A stretch of 64,000 nucleotides of DNA from Helcococcus sueciensis DSM 17243 (GCF_000423145.1 NZ_AUHK01000005.1:24631-88630); one strand, 5' to 3'; positions 1 to 9,509 are shown, counted from the first letter of the stretch. Notes: a model not told the origin generated them from the letters alone. Numbers and translations: made by a program.

Positions 1-184
1 ATCTTTAGTAAATATAGCGGTATCACTAAGTTTAATACCAAATACTGGAATTACTCTTCCATTCATTTCTAATGGTGGGACATCCATAGTAGCATTTTGT
101 ATAATGTTTGGAGTAGTTCTAAACATTTCAAGATTTAACAATTATGAATTAGAAAAAGAAAAAAAGAATAATGTTTTGAAATAG
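1..184 (+). CDS. ftsW: FtsW/RodA/SpoVE-family lipid II polymerase, C-terminal fragment
   Basis: The 5' end of the gene lies outside the window; about 60 C-terminal codons remain, read from base 2 to the TAG at 182-184. The fragment contains the family hallmark near its start (PNTGITLPFISNGGTS), which matches the conserved P-x-TG-x-x-LPFIS-x-GG loop of SEDS proteins. One hydrophobic segment and a charged lysine/glutamate-rich cytoplasmic tail follow. SEDS proteins are membrane glycosyltransferases that polymerise lipid II. The position directly before ftsZ favours the septal FtsW/SpoVE member over RodA, but the fragment alone cannot separate them. Confidence 0.85.
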   Translation, partial: SLVNIAVSLSLIPNTGITLPFISNGGTSIVAFCIMFGVVLNISRFNNYELEKEKKNNVLK

Positions 185-194
185 TATAAAAATG

Positions 195-224
195 TTTACA
201 AATATGTTAAAGTATTGATATAAT
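195..224 (+). promoter_or_regulatory. Sigma-A type promoter before ftsZ
   Basis: TTTACA at 195-200 and a perfect TATAAT at 219-224 are separated by 18 bases. Transcription would begin near base 231, giving a leader of about 45 bases. This would let ftsZ and nrdR be transcribed separately from the upstream ftsW operon. Confidence 0.6.
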
Positions 225-277
225 GATAAATAGATATTACTAAAGATTTGAGAATTGATAAAAATTTGGAGGTAGAA

Positions 278-1321
278 ATGAGCAATTTCGATATGGAAGT
301 TAATAATAATGGTTTAGCGAAAATTAAAGTTATAGGTGTTGGTGGTGGTGGAAACAATGCCATCAGAAGAATGAAAGAAAGTGGATTAAGTGGTGTTGAA
401 TTCATCGCAATTAATACAGATAAACAAATACTTGATTCCATGAATTCAGACCAAACTTTACAAATCGGACAAAAGCTTACTAAAGGTTTAGGTTCTGGTG
501 GACATCCAGAAACTGGTGAAAAAGCTGCTGATGAAAGTAAACAAGAAATAGAAAATATACTTGAAGGTGCTGATATGGTATTTGTAACTGCTGGTATGGG
601 TGGTGGTACTGGTACAGGAGCTGCTCCAGTTGTTGCACAATTAGCTAAAGACATGGGTATATTAACAGTTGCTGTTGTTACAAGACCATTTACATTTGAA
701 GGTCGTACAAGACAAAATCAAGCAGAACAAGGTATTGAAAGATTAAAGAAAAATGTTGATACATTGATAGTAGTACCAAATGATAGATTATTACAAATTT
801 CAGAAAAAAGAACATCTATGGTAGATGCGTTTAAGATGGCTGATAAAGTTCTATTAGACGGTATTAAAGGTATTTCAGATTTAATAGCTGTTCCAGCTTT
901 AATTAACTTAGACTTTGCTGACGTTGAATCAGTGATGAAAGAACAAGGTGTAGCTCACATGGGTATAGGATATGCTACAGGTGAAAACAGAGCTACTGAA
1001 GCGGCTAAACAAGCGATTAAATCACCTTTATTAGAAACTTCAATAGATGGTGCTAAAGCTGTTCTAATAAATATTTCTGGTTCTGATTTAGGAATATTTG
1101 AAATTAATGAAGCTTCAGAATTAATTAGAGAACAAATTGATTCAGATGCAAACATCATATTTGGAGCTGGATTAGACGACTCATTGAAAGATGAAATTAA
1201 AATTACTGTAATAGGTACAGGATTTGATAATAGAAAAATAGTATCTTCAAATGATAAAGCAAAAAGAAGTGATTCCGATAAGAATGATGGGGGATTTGTA
1301 ATTCCTGATTTCTTAAAATAA
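278..1321 (+). CDS. ftsZ: Cell division GTPase FtsZ
   Basis: Tubulin-like GTPase that polymerises into the division ring at mid-cell. The nucleotide-binding loop (GVGGGGNNA near residues 20-28), the tubulin signature GGGTGTG (residues 108-114) and the catalytic T7 loop NLDFADV (210-216) are all intact. The extreme C-terminus ([10 protein letters not shown]) keeps the short conserved peptide that binds partners such as FtsA and SepF, joined by a short charged linker. I chose the ATG at 278 because GGAGG lies at 269-273; an in-frame TTG at 248 has no ribosome site. The length of 347 residues is normal. It follows ftsW and precedes nrdR by 18 bases. Confidence 0.98.
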   Translation: MSNFDMEVNNNGLAKIKVIGVGGGGNNAIRRMKESGLSGVEFIAINTDKQILDSMNSDQTLQIGQKLTKGLGSGGHPETGEKAADESKQEIENILEGADMVFVTAGMGGGTGTGAAPVVAQLAKDMGILTVAVVTRPFTFEGRTRQNQAEQGIERLKKNVDTLIVVPNDRLLQISEKRTSMVDAFKMADKVLLDGIKGISDLIAVPALINLDFADVESVMKEQGVAHMGIGYATGENRATEAAKQAIKSPLLETSIDGAKAVLINISGSDLGIFEINEASELIREQIDSDANIIFGAGLDDSLKDEIKITVIGTGFDNRKIVSSNDKAKRSDSDKNDGGFVIPDFLK

Positions 1322-1339
1322 TTAAGATAGGATGTATAG

Positions 1340-1789
1340 ATGAAATGTCCATTTTGTCATTTTCATGATTCAAAGGTAATAGACACTAGACCTACAGATA
1401 GTAATGAATCGATAAGACGTAGACGTGAGTGTTTAAAATGTAAAAAAAGATTTACAACTTACGAAAGAGTCGAAGATCAAACTGTAGTAGTTATCAAAAA
1501 AGACGAAACTAGAGAAGCTTTCCAAAGAAGTAAAATTTTAAATAGTTTGATAAAATCTAGTGAAAAAAGACCGATTGAAATTGCAACTCTTGAAAAAACA
1601 GTTGAAGAAATAGAAACTGAGATTAATCATTTAAATCAAAAAGAGGTTACATCAGCATATATCGGTGAATTAGTAATGAATAAACTTAAAAATATTGATA
1701 AAATTGCTTATGTAAGATTTGCATCCGTATATCGTGAGTTTGATGATGTACAATCATTTGCAGATGAAATTGAAAACTTAAAAGATTAA
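1340..1789 (+). CDS. nrdR: Transcriptional repressor NrdR
   Basis: Represses ribonucleotide reductase genes by sensing ATP/dATP. The N-terminal zinc ribbon has Cys3, Cys6, Cys31 and Cys34 (CPFC and CLKC pairs), and includes the basic RRRREC segment typical of the family. An ATP-cone domain covers roughly residues 46-136. At 149 residues it has the standard length. It probably shares the ftsZ transcript and is closed by the terminator immediately downstream. No NrdR box was identified within the window. Confidence 0.96.
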   Translation: MKCPFCHFHDSKVIDTRPTDSNESIRRRRECLKCKKRFTTYERVEDQTVVVIKKDETREAFQRSKILNSLIKSSEKRPIEIATLEKTVEEIETEINHLNQKEVTSAYIGELVMNKLKNIDKIAYVRFASVYREFDDVQSFADEIENLKD

Positions 1790-1794
1790 TTGAA

Positions 1795-1826
1795 AATGCC
1801 TTGTTTTAAATAAGGCATTTCTTTTT
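1795..1826 (+). terminator. Rho-independent terminator after nrdR
   Basis: Perfect 8-bp stem AATGCCTT/AAGGCATT (1795-1802 with 1812-1819) followed by a T-rich run. It lies 5 bases after the nrdR stop, so rarA is probably transcribed by readthrough or from its own weak start. Confidence 0.8.
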
Positions 1827-1846
1827 AAAATGAAAGAATAATATTA

Positions 1847-3187
1847 ATGGATAATTTAGACTTTTTTGATATTAATAAAGAAGAACAATTAAATATTAAC
1901 AAACCTCTAGCAGCAAGATTGAGACCAAAGAGATTAGATGAATTTGTAGGACAAAAACATTTAGTTGGAAAAGATAAGCCATTAAATAGAATGATAAAGG
2001 CAGATCGACTTTCATCTATGATATTTTATGGACCTCCAGGTACAGGAAAGACAACCTTAGCACATATTATTGCGAAGACAACAAAGATGGATTATCAAGA
2101 ATTATCAGCTACATCATCAGGAGTTAAAGATATAAAAGCTGTTATTCAAAGAGCGGAAGAAAATCTTGCAATTTATTCGATACGAACATTATTATTTATC
2201 GATGAAATTCACAGATTTAATAAATCTCAACAAGATACACTTTTACCACATGTTGAATCGGGTCTTATAGTTCTAATTGGTGCAACTACAGAAAATCCAT
2301 ATTTTGAAGTTAATAAAGCCCTTATATCAAGATCTCAAGTAATTACACTAAATAAACTTGAATATAATGATTTAAAATTATTAATAAATAAGGCTCTATC
2401 TGATAAGGAAAAAGGATATGGAAATAAAGATATCAAAATTGATGATGAAGCTATCGATTATTTAATTCAGACAAGTAATGGTGATGCTAGAAGTTTATTA
2501 AATAGTTTAGAAATCGCTGTATTATCTACTGAAGAAAAAAATGGAAAAATAATACTTGACTTAGAAACTATGCAAAATTCTATTATTCGTAAAGCTGCAA
2601 TATATGACAAAAATGCAGATGAGCATTATAATACTATTTCTGCATTTATAAAATCTATGCGAGGATCAAATCCTGATGCTGCTATATATTATCTTGCTAA
2701 GATGCTGCATGCAGGAGAAGATATAAAATTCATAGCAAGACGTATAATAATATTTGCATCTGAAGATATAGGGCTTGCAGATCCCAATGCTATAAATATT
2801 GCAAATTCAGCATTTCAATCTATTGATGTAGTGGGACTGCCTGAAGCGAGGATAATACTTGCAAATGCAGTGATATATATGTCACTTGCTCCAAAATCGA
2901 ATTCAGCATATCTTGCTATAAATAATGCTATGAATTTTGTTGAAAATAACGAAAATTATGAGATACCAATGCATTTAAGAGATAGTCATACAGTAGGTTA
3001 TGATAAAATTCCAAATAATTTAAGGTATAAATATCCTCATGATTATAATTACGGTTATACAAATCAGAGATATTTGCCTGAAGAAATTTCTAATGTGAAG
3101 TTCTATAATAGTAAAAATATTGGTTATGAAAAAAATATTAATGAAAGATTAGAAAAAATTAAGGAGAATGAAAAAGATGGAAATTAA
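1847..3187 (+). CDS. rarA: Replication-associated recombination protein RarA (MgsA), AAA+ ATPase
   Basis: Clamp-loader-like AAA+ ATPase acting at stalled replication forks. Walker A is GPPGTGKT (residues 62-69) and Walker B is [10 protein letters not shown] (FIDE at 117-120). The C-terminal half carries the family tetramerisation region ([15 protein letters not shown] and the following helices). The first residues ([20 protein letters not shown]) are the family N-terminal signature. At 446 residues it is full length. The upstream ribosome site is weak. Its 3' end overlaps the likely asnS start by 11 bases, implying translational coupling. Confidence 0.95.
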   Translation: MDNLDFFDINKEEQLNINKPLAARLRPKRLDEFVGQKHLVGKDKPLNRMIKADRLSSMIFYGPPGTGKTTLAHIIAKTTKMDYQELSATSSGVKDIKAVIQRAEENLAIYSIRTLLFIDEIHRFNKSQQDTLLPHVESGLIVLIGATTENPYFEVNKALISRSQVITLNKLEYNDLKLLINKALSDKEKGYGNKDIKIDDEAIDYLIQTSNGDARSLLNSLEIAVLSTEEKNGKIILDLETMQNSIIRKAAIYDKNADEHYNTISAFIKSMRGSNPDAAIYYLAKMLHAGEDIKFIARRIIIFASEDIGLADPNAINIANSAFQSIDVVGLPEARIILANAVIYMSLAPKSNSAYLAINNAMNFVENNENYEIPMHLRDSHTVGYDKIPNNLRYKYPHDYNYGYTNQRYLPEEISNVKFYNSKNIGYEKNINERLEKIKENEKDGN

Positions 3188-4568
3188 ACAATTATTCACA
3201 AGCTATAAAGATTATGTAGGAAAAGAAATTGAAATACATGGATGGATTAAAAAATCAAGAGAATCAAAGAATATAGGTTTCTTAGAAATTAATGATGGGA
3301 CATTTTTTAGTAATGTTCAAGTAGTTGTAGAGTCTAGTGTGAATAATTTTAAGGAAGTATTTTCATTGGGAATATATTCAGCTGTTAAAGTTAAAGGGAT
3401 TTTGGTAGAACCTGAATCAGCAAAGCAAGACTTTGAAATTCAAGCAAGTGAGATAGAGATTTTAAGTGAATCTGATAAAGACTATCCACTTCAAAATAAA
3501 AGACATACTTTTGAATTTTTAAGAACAATGCCATCACTTCGTATGAGAACTAATGCATTTAATGCAGTTTTTAGAGTTAGAAGTGAACTTGCTTATGCTA
3601 TTCATAAGTTTTTTAATGAAAGAGGATTTGTATATATTCATACTCCAATAATTACAGCATCTGATGCTGAAGGTGCAGGTGAAATGTTCAGAGTAACTAC
3701 ATTTAATCCAGATAAAGAAACACCTAGAACAGAAGATGGTCATGTTGACTATACAAAAGATTTCTTTGGAGCAATGTCAAATCTAACTGTAAGTGGTCAA
3801 TTAGAAGTTGAAGGATTTGCAATGGCATATTCAAAAGTCTATACATTTGGTCCAACATTTAGAGCGGAACACTCAAACACACCAAGACATGCGGCTGAAT
3901 TTTGGATGATTGAACCTGAAATTGCATTTGCAACATTACCAGATGTAATGGATTTAGCTGAAGATATGGTGAAATATATTATTCGTCATGTACTGGATAA
4001 ATTACCTGAAGAAATGAAACTTTTCGATTCTTTTGTTGAAAAGGGAATTATTGAAAAATTAAATAAATTAGTTGAATCAGACTTCAAGAGACTTACTTAT
4101 ACAGAAGCAATTGAAATACTTGAAAAAGCTGATAAAAAATTTGAATACCCAGTTTCATGGGGCCTAGATTTACAGACTGAACATGAGAGATATTTAACAG
4201 AGGAAGTATTCCATGGACCTGTATTTGTTACAGATTATCCAAAAGACATTAAATCATTCTATATGAAGTTAAATGATGATAAAAAGACTGTAGCAGCTAT
4301 GGATATGCTTGTTCCAGGAGTAGGTGAATTAATCGGTGGTTCTGAAAGAGAAAATGATATTGAAAAATTATTAAAACAAATGGAAGATAAAAATATTAAA
4401 TCTGAAGATTACAAATGGTATTCAGATTTAAGAAGATATGGCGGAGTGAGTCATGGTGGATACGGATTAGGATTTGAAAGAATGGTAATGTATATGACAG
4501 GTATGAAAAATATACGTGACGTATTACCATATCCACGTACAGTAAATTCAATGAAAATTGATAAATAA
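3177..4568 (+). CDS. asnS: Asparagine-tRNA ligase
   Basis: Class IIb aminoacyl-tRNA synthetase that charges tRNA-Asn. An N-terminal OB fold (about residues 5-100) binds the anticodon. The catalytic core shows motif 2 ([16 protein letters not shown]) and motif 3 ([10 protein letters not shown]). The stretch EGAGEMF and the absence of archaeal AspRS features support AsnRS. AAGGAG at 3161-3166 best serves the ATG at 3177; an ATG at 3168 is only one base away from it. The gene overlaps the end of rarA. No T-box leader is present because there is no intergenic space. Confidence 0.96.
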   Translation: MEIKQLFTSYKDYVGKEIEIHGWIKKSRESKNIGFLEINDGTFFSNVQVVVESSVNNFKEVFSLGIYSAVKVKGILVEPESAKQDFEIQASEIEILSESDKDYPLQNKRHTFEFLRTMPSLRMRTNAFNAVFRVRSELAYAIHKFFNERGFVYIHTPIITASDAEGAGEMFRVTTFNPDKETPRTEDGHVDYTKDFFGAMSNLTVSGQLEVEGFAMAYSKVYTFGPTFRAEHSNTPRHAAEFWMIEPEIAFATLPDVMDLAEDMVKYIIRHVLDKLPEEMKLFDSFVEKGIIEKLNKLVESDFKRLTYTEAIEILEKADKKFEYPVSWGLDLQTEHERYLTEEVFHGPVFVTDYPKDIKSFYMKLNDDKKTVAAMDMLVPGVGELIGGSERENDIEKLLKQMEDKNIKSEDYKWYSDLRRYGGVSHGGYGLGFERMVMYMTGMKNIRDVLPYPRTVNSMKIDK

Positions 4569-4579
4569 TGGAGTAGATT

Positions 4580-6148
4580 TTGGAAAAGAATATTGAATAT
4601 TATTTTAAGAAGTATAATACTCTAATAAAATGCATAATATTTACATTTATTATAGGAATGCTTTCGCATTCCTATATGTATTTTAACAATGCTATTTCAA
4701 ACGATTCATTGAATGAGTTTATTACATGGGATAATGTAAGACAATTTAAAACAGAAACAGGAAGAGGTCTTGTAGTTTTTTATCTTCAATATATTCGAGG
4801 AATAATAACTGTTCCATATTTAGTTGGAATTCTTTCACTAGTATATATTTCAGTTTCACTTTATTTAATAAGTAAAATATTTGATATTAAATCAGATATT
4901 ATACTATTTATGATATCAGCTATTATGGTTCTAAATATGACCGTAATAGCTCTTACAGCGACATATATACATGATTTAGATGCGGATATGCTATCTTTAT
5001 TATTGGCTACATTATCGGTGTTTTTCCTTACAAAATACGATAGGGGATATATATTTGGAATGATACCTCTTGCACTTTCAATTGGGCTATATCAAGCATT
5101 TATATCATTTGCTATAATTCTCATCATATTCAAATGTATATTAGATTTAATCTATAAAGAAAATCGTAAAAAAGTTTTAGAATATGGTATAAAAGGCATA
5201 TTAATGATTATAGGTGCTGGGTTATTTTATCTGCTTTTAGTTAAAATAATAGTTTCGCTTACAGGTATTAATATAGCAGAAGGACAATATAATTCCATTT
5301 CAAAAATCAAAAAGCTATCATTTCTAAATATTATTGTATTTACGATTAGAACTTGGATATTTACAATAGGGAAATTAGTGAATCCACCTACAATATTAAG
5401 CGGAAATGTTAATATAGCAGTTCATATATTACTACTATTGCTTATATTTTATTTCATAATCAAAAAGATTATTCAAAATAAAATTGATGCTAAAACAATC
5501 TTTATGGTTTTATTACTTGTAATCATTACACCTATTGGTATGAATATTAGTAGAGTCTTAATGAGAAATTTTTCTCATGATGTTATGCACTATAGTATAT
5601 TTATGATATATTTGCTACCTTTACTATTTGTAGATAGAGAAATATTTAGAAAAGACTTTTTAGAAGTAAAGAATAAATCATATAGAATTGCAGTTTTATT
5701 AATAATGGTATTTGTAATGTTTGGTAATTTCAGATTTGCAAATACTGCCTATTTAATAAAAGATTTTGAACAAGATGCAAACATGTCTCTATTTACCAGA
5801 ATAAACTATGATATGAATAATATAGATGGATATGTAGATGGAGAGACACCTGTTGCATTTGTTGGCAGACCTTTAGATCAAATAAGAAGAAATAGAGATT
5901 TTACGCTTAGAATTACAGGAATGTCAAGATCTTTCGTTCCTTATTATTCATACAATGACAGATATAAAGCGTATTTTAACTATGTACTAATGATGGATAC
6001 TAAATTTGTATCAGAAGAGGAAATTGATTTATTAAGTGAAGATAGTAGAGTGATTAATATGTCGGTATATCCAAGCAAAGATAGTATTAAATTAATAGAT
6101 GGAGTACTAGTAGTGAAACTTGGAAATGACTTAAATGATGATTATTAA
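4580..6148 (+). CDS. Polytopic membrane protein, GtrII-family glucosyltransferase-like
   Basis: A 522-residue protein with about 11-12 hydrophobic segments. The opening (MLSHSYMYFNN..SNDSLNE, followed by GRGLVVFYLQYIRGIITVPYLVGILSLVYISVS) matches my recollection of the Glucos_trans_II (GtrII) family, which transfers glucosyl groups from a lipid carrier to a cell-surface glycan outside the membrane. A conserved aspartate pair (YIHDLDADM, about residue 135) could be catalytic. The C-terminal 130 residues are a soluble extracytoplasmic domain. The start is TTG at 4580, six bases after GGAG at 4570-4573. A perfect 11-bp hairpin lies inside the coding region at 4651-4676. The acceptor polymer is unknown. 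Confidence 0.7.
   Translation: MEKNIEYYFKKYNTLIKCIIFTFIIGMLSHSYMYFNNAISNDSLNEFITWDNVRQFKTETGRGLVVFYLQYIRGIITVPYLVGILSLVYISVSLYLISKIFDIKSDIILFMISAIMVLNMTVIALTATYIHDLDADMLSLLLATLSVFFLTKYDRGYIFGMIPLALSIGLYQAFISFAIILIIFKCILDLIYKENRKKVLEYGIKGILMIIGAGLFYLLLVKIIVSLTGINIAEGQYNSISKIKKLSFLNIIVFTIRTWIFTIGKLVNPPTILSGNVNIAVHILLLLLIFYFIIKKIIQNKIDAKTIFMVLLLVIITPIGMNISRVLMRNFSHDVMHYSIFMIYLLPLLFVDREIFRKDFLEVKNKSYRIAVLLIMVFVMFGNFRFANTAYLIKDFEQDANMSLFTRINYDMNNIDGYVDGETPVAFVGRPLDQIRRNRDFTLRITGMSRSFVPYYSYNDRYKAYFNYVLMMDTKFVSEEEIDLLSEDSRVINMSVYPSKDSIKLIDGVLVVKLGNDLNDDY
4651..4676 (+). repeat. Perfect 11-bp inverted repeat with 4-base loop inside the gtrII-like gene
   Basis: TATAGGAATGC (4651-4661) and its exact complement (4666-4676) enclose TTTC. 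In mRNA it would form a stable hairpin about 70 bases into the reading frame. There is no strong U tract after it, so a terminator is not supported. Confidence 0.75.
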
Positions 6149-6169
6149 TAATTAAAATAAGGAGTTTTA

Positions 6170-7051
6170 ATGACAGCTTCAATATTAAAATTAATAGCAA
6201 TAATTTCAATGACAATCGATCACATTGGAGCATATCTATTTTATTCAGGAAGTGATATAGTTTCTCCGCAAGGTATAAATTTGATGCGTTCTATAGGAAG
6301 AATGGCACTTCCTATATTCGCGTATTTCTTAGTAGTTGGTTATTTTAAGACAAGAGATATTAAAAAATATATTTCAAGAATACATTTATTTGCGATAATT
6401 TCACAAATTCCATTTACACTTGCATTTTATTATGAAAACTATTATGTTTATGAAAGTGTAAATTTCATAGAATATGATTATAAATGGTTGCTTGCAATCA
6501 TCCCTATGATAGCATTCTATTATGTTTTAATACTTGATAGAAAGTTTGATATATCATTAGTGTATGTATCGATAGCATGGTTAATTACCCCTATAAATAC
6601 ATCGGTAAATGGATATTTTCTACTAACTGGATATGAATTGAATATATTCTATGAACTAGGACTTGCATTAATATTGTTTGAATATTTTAATTTGTTGAAA
6701 ACAAAATATAAAAATAATATTTTAATGTATATAATAATTGCAATTTCGGTTATACTTTCATATTACTATATTGGAGGAATAGCAAACTATGGATATAATG
6801 CGATCGCTTTGATGATAGCATTGTATTTGACAAAGGGAACAAAGTATTACCAATCATTTATAGTATTTCTATGGGGATATTATATGTATAGCTGGAATAT
6901 GACAAATATTATATTTATAGTATTAACATGTATATTGCTTTTAACATATAATGGTAAAAAGGGATCAAATCTTAAATATCTATTTTACACATTCTATCCA
7001 ATACACATTACAATACTTGCGTTGTTTAATATATTTGGGGTGTTACAATAG
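6170..7051 (+). CDS. TraX-family integral membrane protein
   Basis: A 293-residue protein with about 8-9 membrane segments. The N-terminus (LKLIAIISMTIDHIGAYLF), the GRMALPIFAYFLVVGYFKTRD segment and the C-terminal YTFYPIHI are the conserved blocks of the TraX family (Pfam TraX). The founding member N-acetylates F-pilin; chromosomal firmicute members are of unknown substrate and are generally thought to be acyltransferases. It starts 21 bases after the GtrII-like gene with AAGGAG in front, so the two are probably one operon. Together they look like a surface glycan modification pair, which is inference. There is no sign of conjugation genes. Confidence 0.8.
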   Translation: MTASILKLIAIISMTIDHIGAYLFYSGSDIVSPQGINLMRSIGRMALPIFAYFLVVGYFKTRDIKKYISRIHLFAIISQIPFTLAFYYENYYVYESVNFIEYDYKWLLAIIPMIAFYYVLILDRKFDISLVYVSIAWLITPINTSVNGYFLLTGYELNIFYELGLALILFEYFNLLKTKYKNNILMYIIIAISVILSYYYIGGIANYGYNAIALMIALYLTKGTKYYQSFIVFLWGYYMYSWNMTNIIFIVLTCILLLTYNGKKGSNLKYLFYTFYPIHITILALFNIFGVLQ

Positions 7052-7328
7052 AAGATTTAGTTTAGTTAGATTTATAGAAGAGTTTTATTAGAACTTAGCT
7101 CATAGTCGAAATGCTTTATTGACTTTTGACTTAAAAAATATTAGAGTTATTATGCTGAAGACGACACAGAAATTACGCTAGAATCTTTGAAGCCTTCGAC
7201 TTTCATTAAGTTTTGGTAAGTCAAGAATAAACCCTTCGGACAATGCATAATTGACTCAGACTATCCAGAGATTACTAGAGAAGATATATTATTATTTGAG
7301 TTGCATTTATAATACCATGTTTAACTAG
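7052..7328. other. Intergenic stretch without an intact gene, probable decayed DNA
   Basis: This sequence has no open frame of useful length and no obvious terminator. Its codon-like texture and frequent stops in all frames look like gene decay. Bases 7253-7312 read as a short frame (DYPEITREDILLFELHL then stop) that resembles the C-terminal motif of DUF433 antitoxin-like proteins, a weak match. It sits at the left edge of the restriction-modification block, where insertion and loss are common. Confidence 0.45.
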
Positions 7329-7436
7329 AATAATTGGGGACAGGCGGTCTGTTGGATAGGAATATGTATAGCTTTAGATTGTAAAGTTGAAGATGTGATT
7401 GAAATAAGTGAGGAGGAAATAATTAATGTTAAGTAA
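7329..7436 (+). pseudogene. Remnant of an XRE-type (Cro/C1) helix-turn-helix regulator
   Basis: The open stretch ends at the TAA at 7434-7436 and begins after an in-frame TAG at 7326-7328. Its last residues (CIALDCKVEDVIEISEEE) match the standard C-terminal end of small XRE regulators, normally written as ICxALDCxIxDIIE. The upstream part (WGQAVCWIG) is a poor version of the preceding helix, and no helix-turn-helix remains. The remnant overlaps the methyltransferase start by 11 bases and contains its ribosome site, so the intact ancestor was probably the first gene of the restriction-modification operon. Confidence 0.55.
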
Positions 7437-8541
7437 TCAAATTAGTTTTTTTCAAGATGTGAATAGGTTTGCTTATAAATTAGATTCTTTTTCATCGACT
7501 GATAATATTAAACCTAAAGTAAAATATAAGTCCATAGAGCTTTTTGCTGGAGCTGGTGGAATGGCATTAGGGATAGAACAAGCTGGATTCGAGAATATAT
7601 TAAGTATAGAAATTGATAAAGATGCTTGCAAAACTTTAAGAGAAAATCGTCCTAATTGGAATGTTTTAGAAGGTGATATTAATGAAATTGCAAAAAAAGG
7701 AATATCTAATTATGTTAATTATCAAGGTGAAATTGATTTAATTGCCGGAGGTGTTCCATGTCAAGCATTTAGTTATGCTGGAAAAGGTAAAGGATTTGCA
7801 GATACAAGAGGAACATTATTTTATCCAATGTCAATAATTATTGAAGATGTAAAACCAAAAACATTTATATTAGAGAATGTAAAAGGGTTAACTACTCATG
7901 ATAACGGAAGAACTTTAGAAACTATGATTGAGATTTTTGAAAACATAGGATATACAATTTTCTGGAATGTATTAAATTCATGGGACTATGATACAGCACA
8001 AAAACGTGAAAGATTAATAATGATAGGAATACGCAATGATTTGTATGAAAACCAAATCTTTGATTATAATTACCCTGAAAAACAAGAATACAAGCCAGTT
8101 TTAAAAGATATATTAAAAGATGTACCTGAGAGCATTGGTCGAAAATATAGTGATAAAAAATACAGTATTATGAAATTAGTACCTCAGGGAGGATGTTGGA
8201 TAGATTTACCTGAAGATGTGGCAAAAGAATATATGAAAGGTTCGTATTATTTAGGTGGTGGTAAAAGAGGTGTAGCTAGAAGAATGAGTTGGGACGAACC
8301 ATCTTTGACATTAACTACTGCACCAGATATGAAACAAACAGAGAGATGTCATCCAGATGAAACACGCCCTTTCACAGTAAGAGAATATGCAAGGATACAA
8401 TCTTTTCCTGATTATTGGAAATTTTCAGGTGGGATGACATCACAATATAAACAAATAGGAAATGCTGTTCCAGTAAATTTAGCTAAATATGTGGGTTTAA
8501 GTTTAGTAAAATACTTAAATCAGTTCATTACTATAAACTAA
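7426..8541 (+). CDS. DNA (cytosine-5-)-methyltransferase of a type II restriction-modification system
   Basis: Methylates cytosine at C5 in the recognition site to protect host DNA. All key motifs are present: motif I FAGAGG (residues 40-45), motif IV with the catalytic Pro-Cys-Gln (111-113), motif VI ENV (150-152), motif VIII QKRERL (192-197), and motif X GNAVP near residue 345. The target recognition region lies between about 210 and 320 (GGCWIDLPEDVAKEYMKGSYYLGGGKRG in part). GAGGAGG at 7410-7416 precedes the ATG. The nuclease gene follows 12 bases later. Specificity is inferred only from the partner nuclease (GGNCC). Confidence 0.93.
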   Translation: MLSNQISFFQDVNRFAYKLDSFSSTDNIKPKVKYKSIELFAGAGGMALGIEQAGFENILSIEIDKDACKTLRENRPNWNVLEGDINEIAKKGISNYVNYQGEIDLIAGGVPCQAFSYAGKGKGFADTRGTLFYPMSIIIEDVKPKTFILENVKGLTTHDNGRTLETMIEIFENIGYTIFWNVLNSWDYDTAQKRERLIMIGIRNDLYENQIFDYNYPEKQEYKPVLKDILKDVPESIGRKYSDKKYSIMKLVPQGGCWIDLPEDVAKEYMKGSYYLGGGKRGVARRMSWDEPSLTLTTAPDMKQTERCHPDETRPFTVREYARIQSFPDYWKFSGGMTSQYKQIGNAVPVNLAKYVGLSLVKYLNQFITIN

Positions 8542-8553
8542 AGGAGTATCAAA

Positions 8554-9402
8554 TTGGAGTGTAATTTAAATTTTATTACTAAAGAAAATTTAGAAAAACA
8601 TGTTGAAGAAACTATTCTAAAGTATAGAGGAAATCTAAAAAGTTGGACTAAAAATGACTTTAATAAAAATCTTATTGACCCTATAAAAATGCTTTTTGAT
8701 AAAACTGTTAATGAATTTAGTTGGGAAGAAGTAATAGAAAATGAGATATTTAGACAAAGGGATAAATCTAATACAAATGCTATAGGTTATTTCCATCAAA
8801 ATATATTTAAGTATTTTAATTCTTGTACAGTTCCTGAATATGTATGGGATGTTATATGGGAACCTGAAGAGGGAATAGTTGTTGGCGAAGATAAAAAGAT
8901 CTATAAAAGAGCAAAAATTGAAATGAAAAACAAACATAATACTATGAACTCATCTTCTACTGTAGCAACATATGCAAAATGTATGGGAGAATTAATAGAT
9001 GATCCTGATTGTGTTGTATTTTTAGTGGAAGCTATAGCTAAAAGAAGTCAAAATATTAATTGGATAGAAACATTTGATAGTAAAAGAATAAGTAATGATA
9101 GATTGCGAAGAGTTAGCATTGATAGATTTTATGAAATGGTTACAGGAGAAGAAGATGCCTTTTTCCAATTATGTATGGTATTACCTAACATAATATCTGA
9201 AGTTTTCAATAAAACAGAAAAACTAAAAAATACAGAAGATACTGTTATAAAAGAATTATATTATTTAGTTGGTGATAAATCCCAAACTGTTTCATTAGGT
9301 ATAGCATTGATGATGTTAGGTTTTGAAACTTATAAGGGATTCGCTGATGAAAAAAACAGAATAGTATTGAGATATAACATTAATAATCCTCCAATAAAAT
9401 AA
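8554..9402 (+). CDS. Eco47II-family type II restriction endonuclease (predicted GGNCC)
   Basis: A 282-residue nuclease. The stretch KIEMKNKHNTMNSSS (about residues 121-135) is the signature I recognise from the Eco47II/Sau96I-like family, whose characterised members cut GGNCC. E123-x-K125 with the acidic D99 would form a PD-(D/E)xK active site. The start is TTG at 8554 with AAGGAG at 8541-8546 partly overlapping the methyltransferase stop. GGNCC sites occur in this window (for example 2030-2034, 3849-3853, 4160-4164), so the host needs the methyltransferase if the nuclease is active. Both genes appear intact. Confidence 0.8.
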   Translation: MECNLNFITKENLEKHVEETILKYRGNLKSWTKNDFNKNLIDPIKMLFDKTVNEFSWEEVIENEIFRQRDKSNTNAIGYFHQNIFKYFNSCTVPEYVWDVIWEPEEGIVVGEDKKIYKRAKIEMKNKHNTMNSSSTVATYAKCMGELIDDPDCVVFLVEAIAKRSQNINWIETFDSKRISNDRLRRVSIDRFYEMVTGEEDAFFQLCMVLPNIISEVFNKTEKLKNTEDTVIKELYYLVGDKSQTVSLGIALMMLGFETYKGFADEKNRIVLRYNINNPPIK

Positions 9403-9423
9403 TATTAACCAAGTGATTATTTT
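9396..9423 (+). terminator. Weak AT-only stem after the restriction endonuclease gene
   Basis: AAAATAAT and ATTATTTT (9396-9403 with 9416-9423) pair perfectly around a 12-base loop and overlap the stop codon. The stem contains no G-C pair, so terminator strength is doubtful. Confidence 0.3.
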
Positions 9424-9509
9424 GATCAAAACGAATATAATCTCCCCAAAATGTGATATTATATATATTATTATATAAAAAGAACTTAGATTAAGAGAAT
9501 GGAGTTATT

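Noticed and set aside
248..277. Earlier TTG start for FtsZ
   Set aside because: It has no Shine-Dalgarno, while GGAGG stands correctly before the ATG at 278.
6170..7051. TraX as evidence of a conjugative element
   Set aside because: No relaxase, coupling protein, integrase or att repeat is present; TraX-like proteins are common chromosomal genes.
9403..9509. T-box leader before leuS
   Set aside because: The gap is about 107 bases with no T-box sequence or terminator/antiterminator pair; asnS and alaS also have no space for one.
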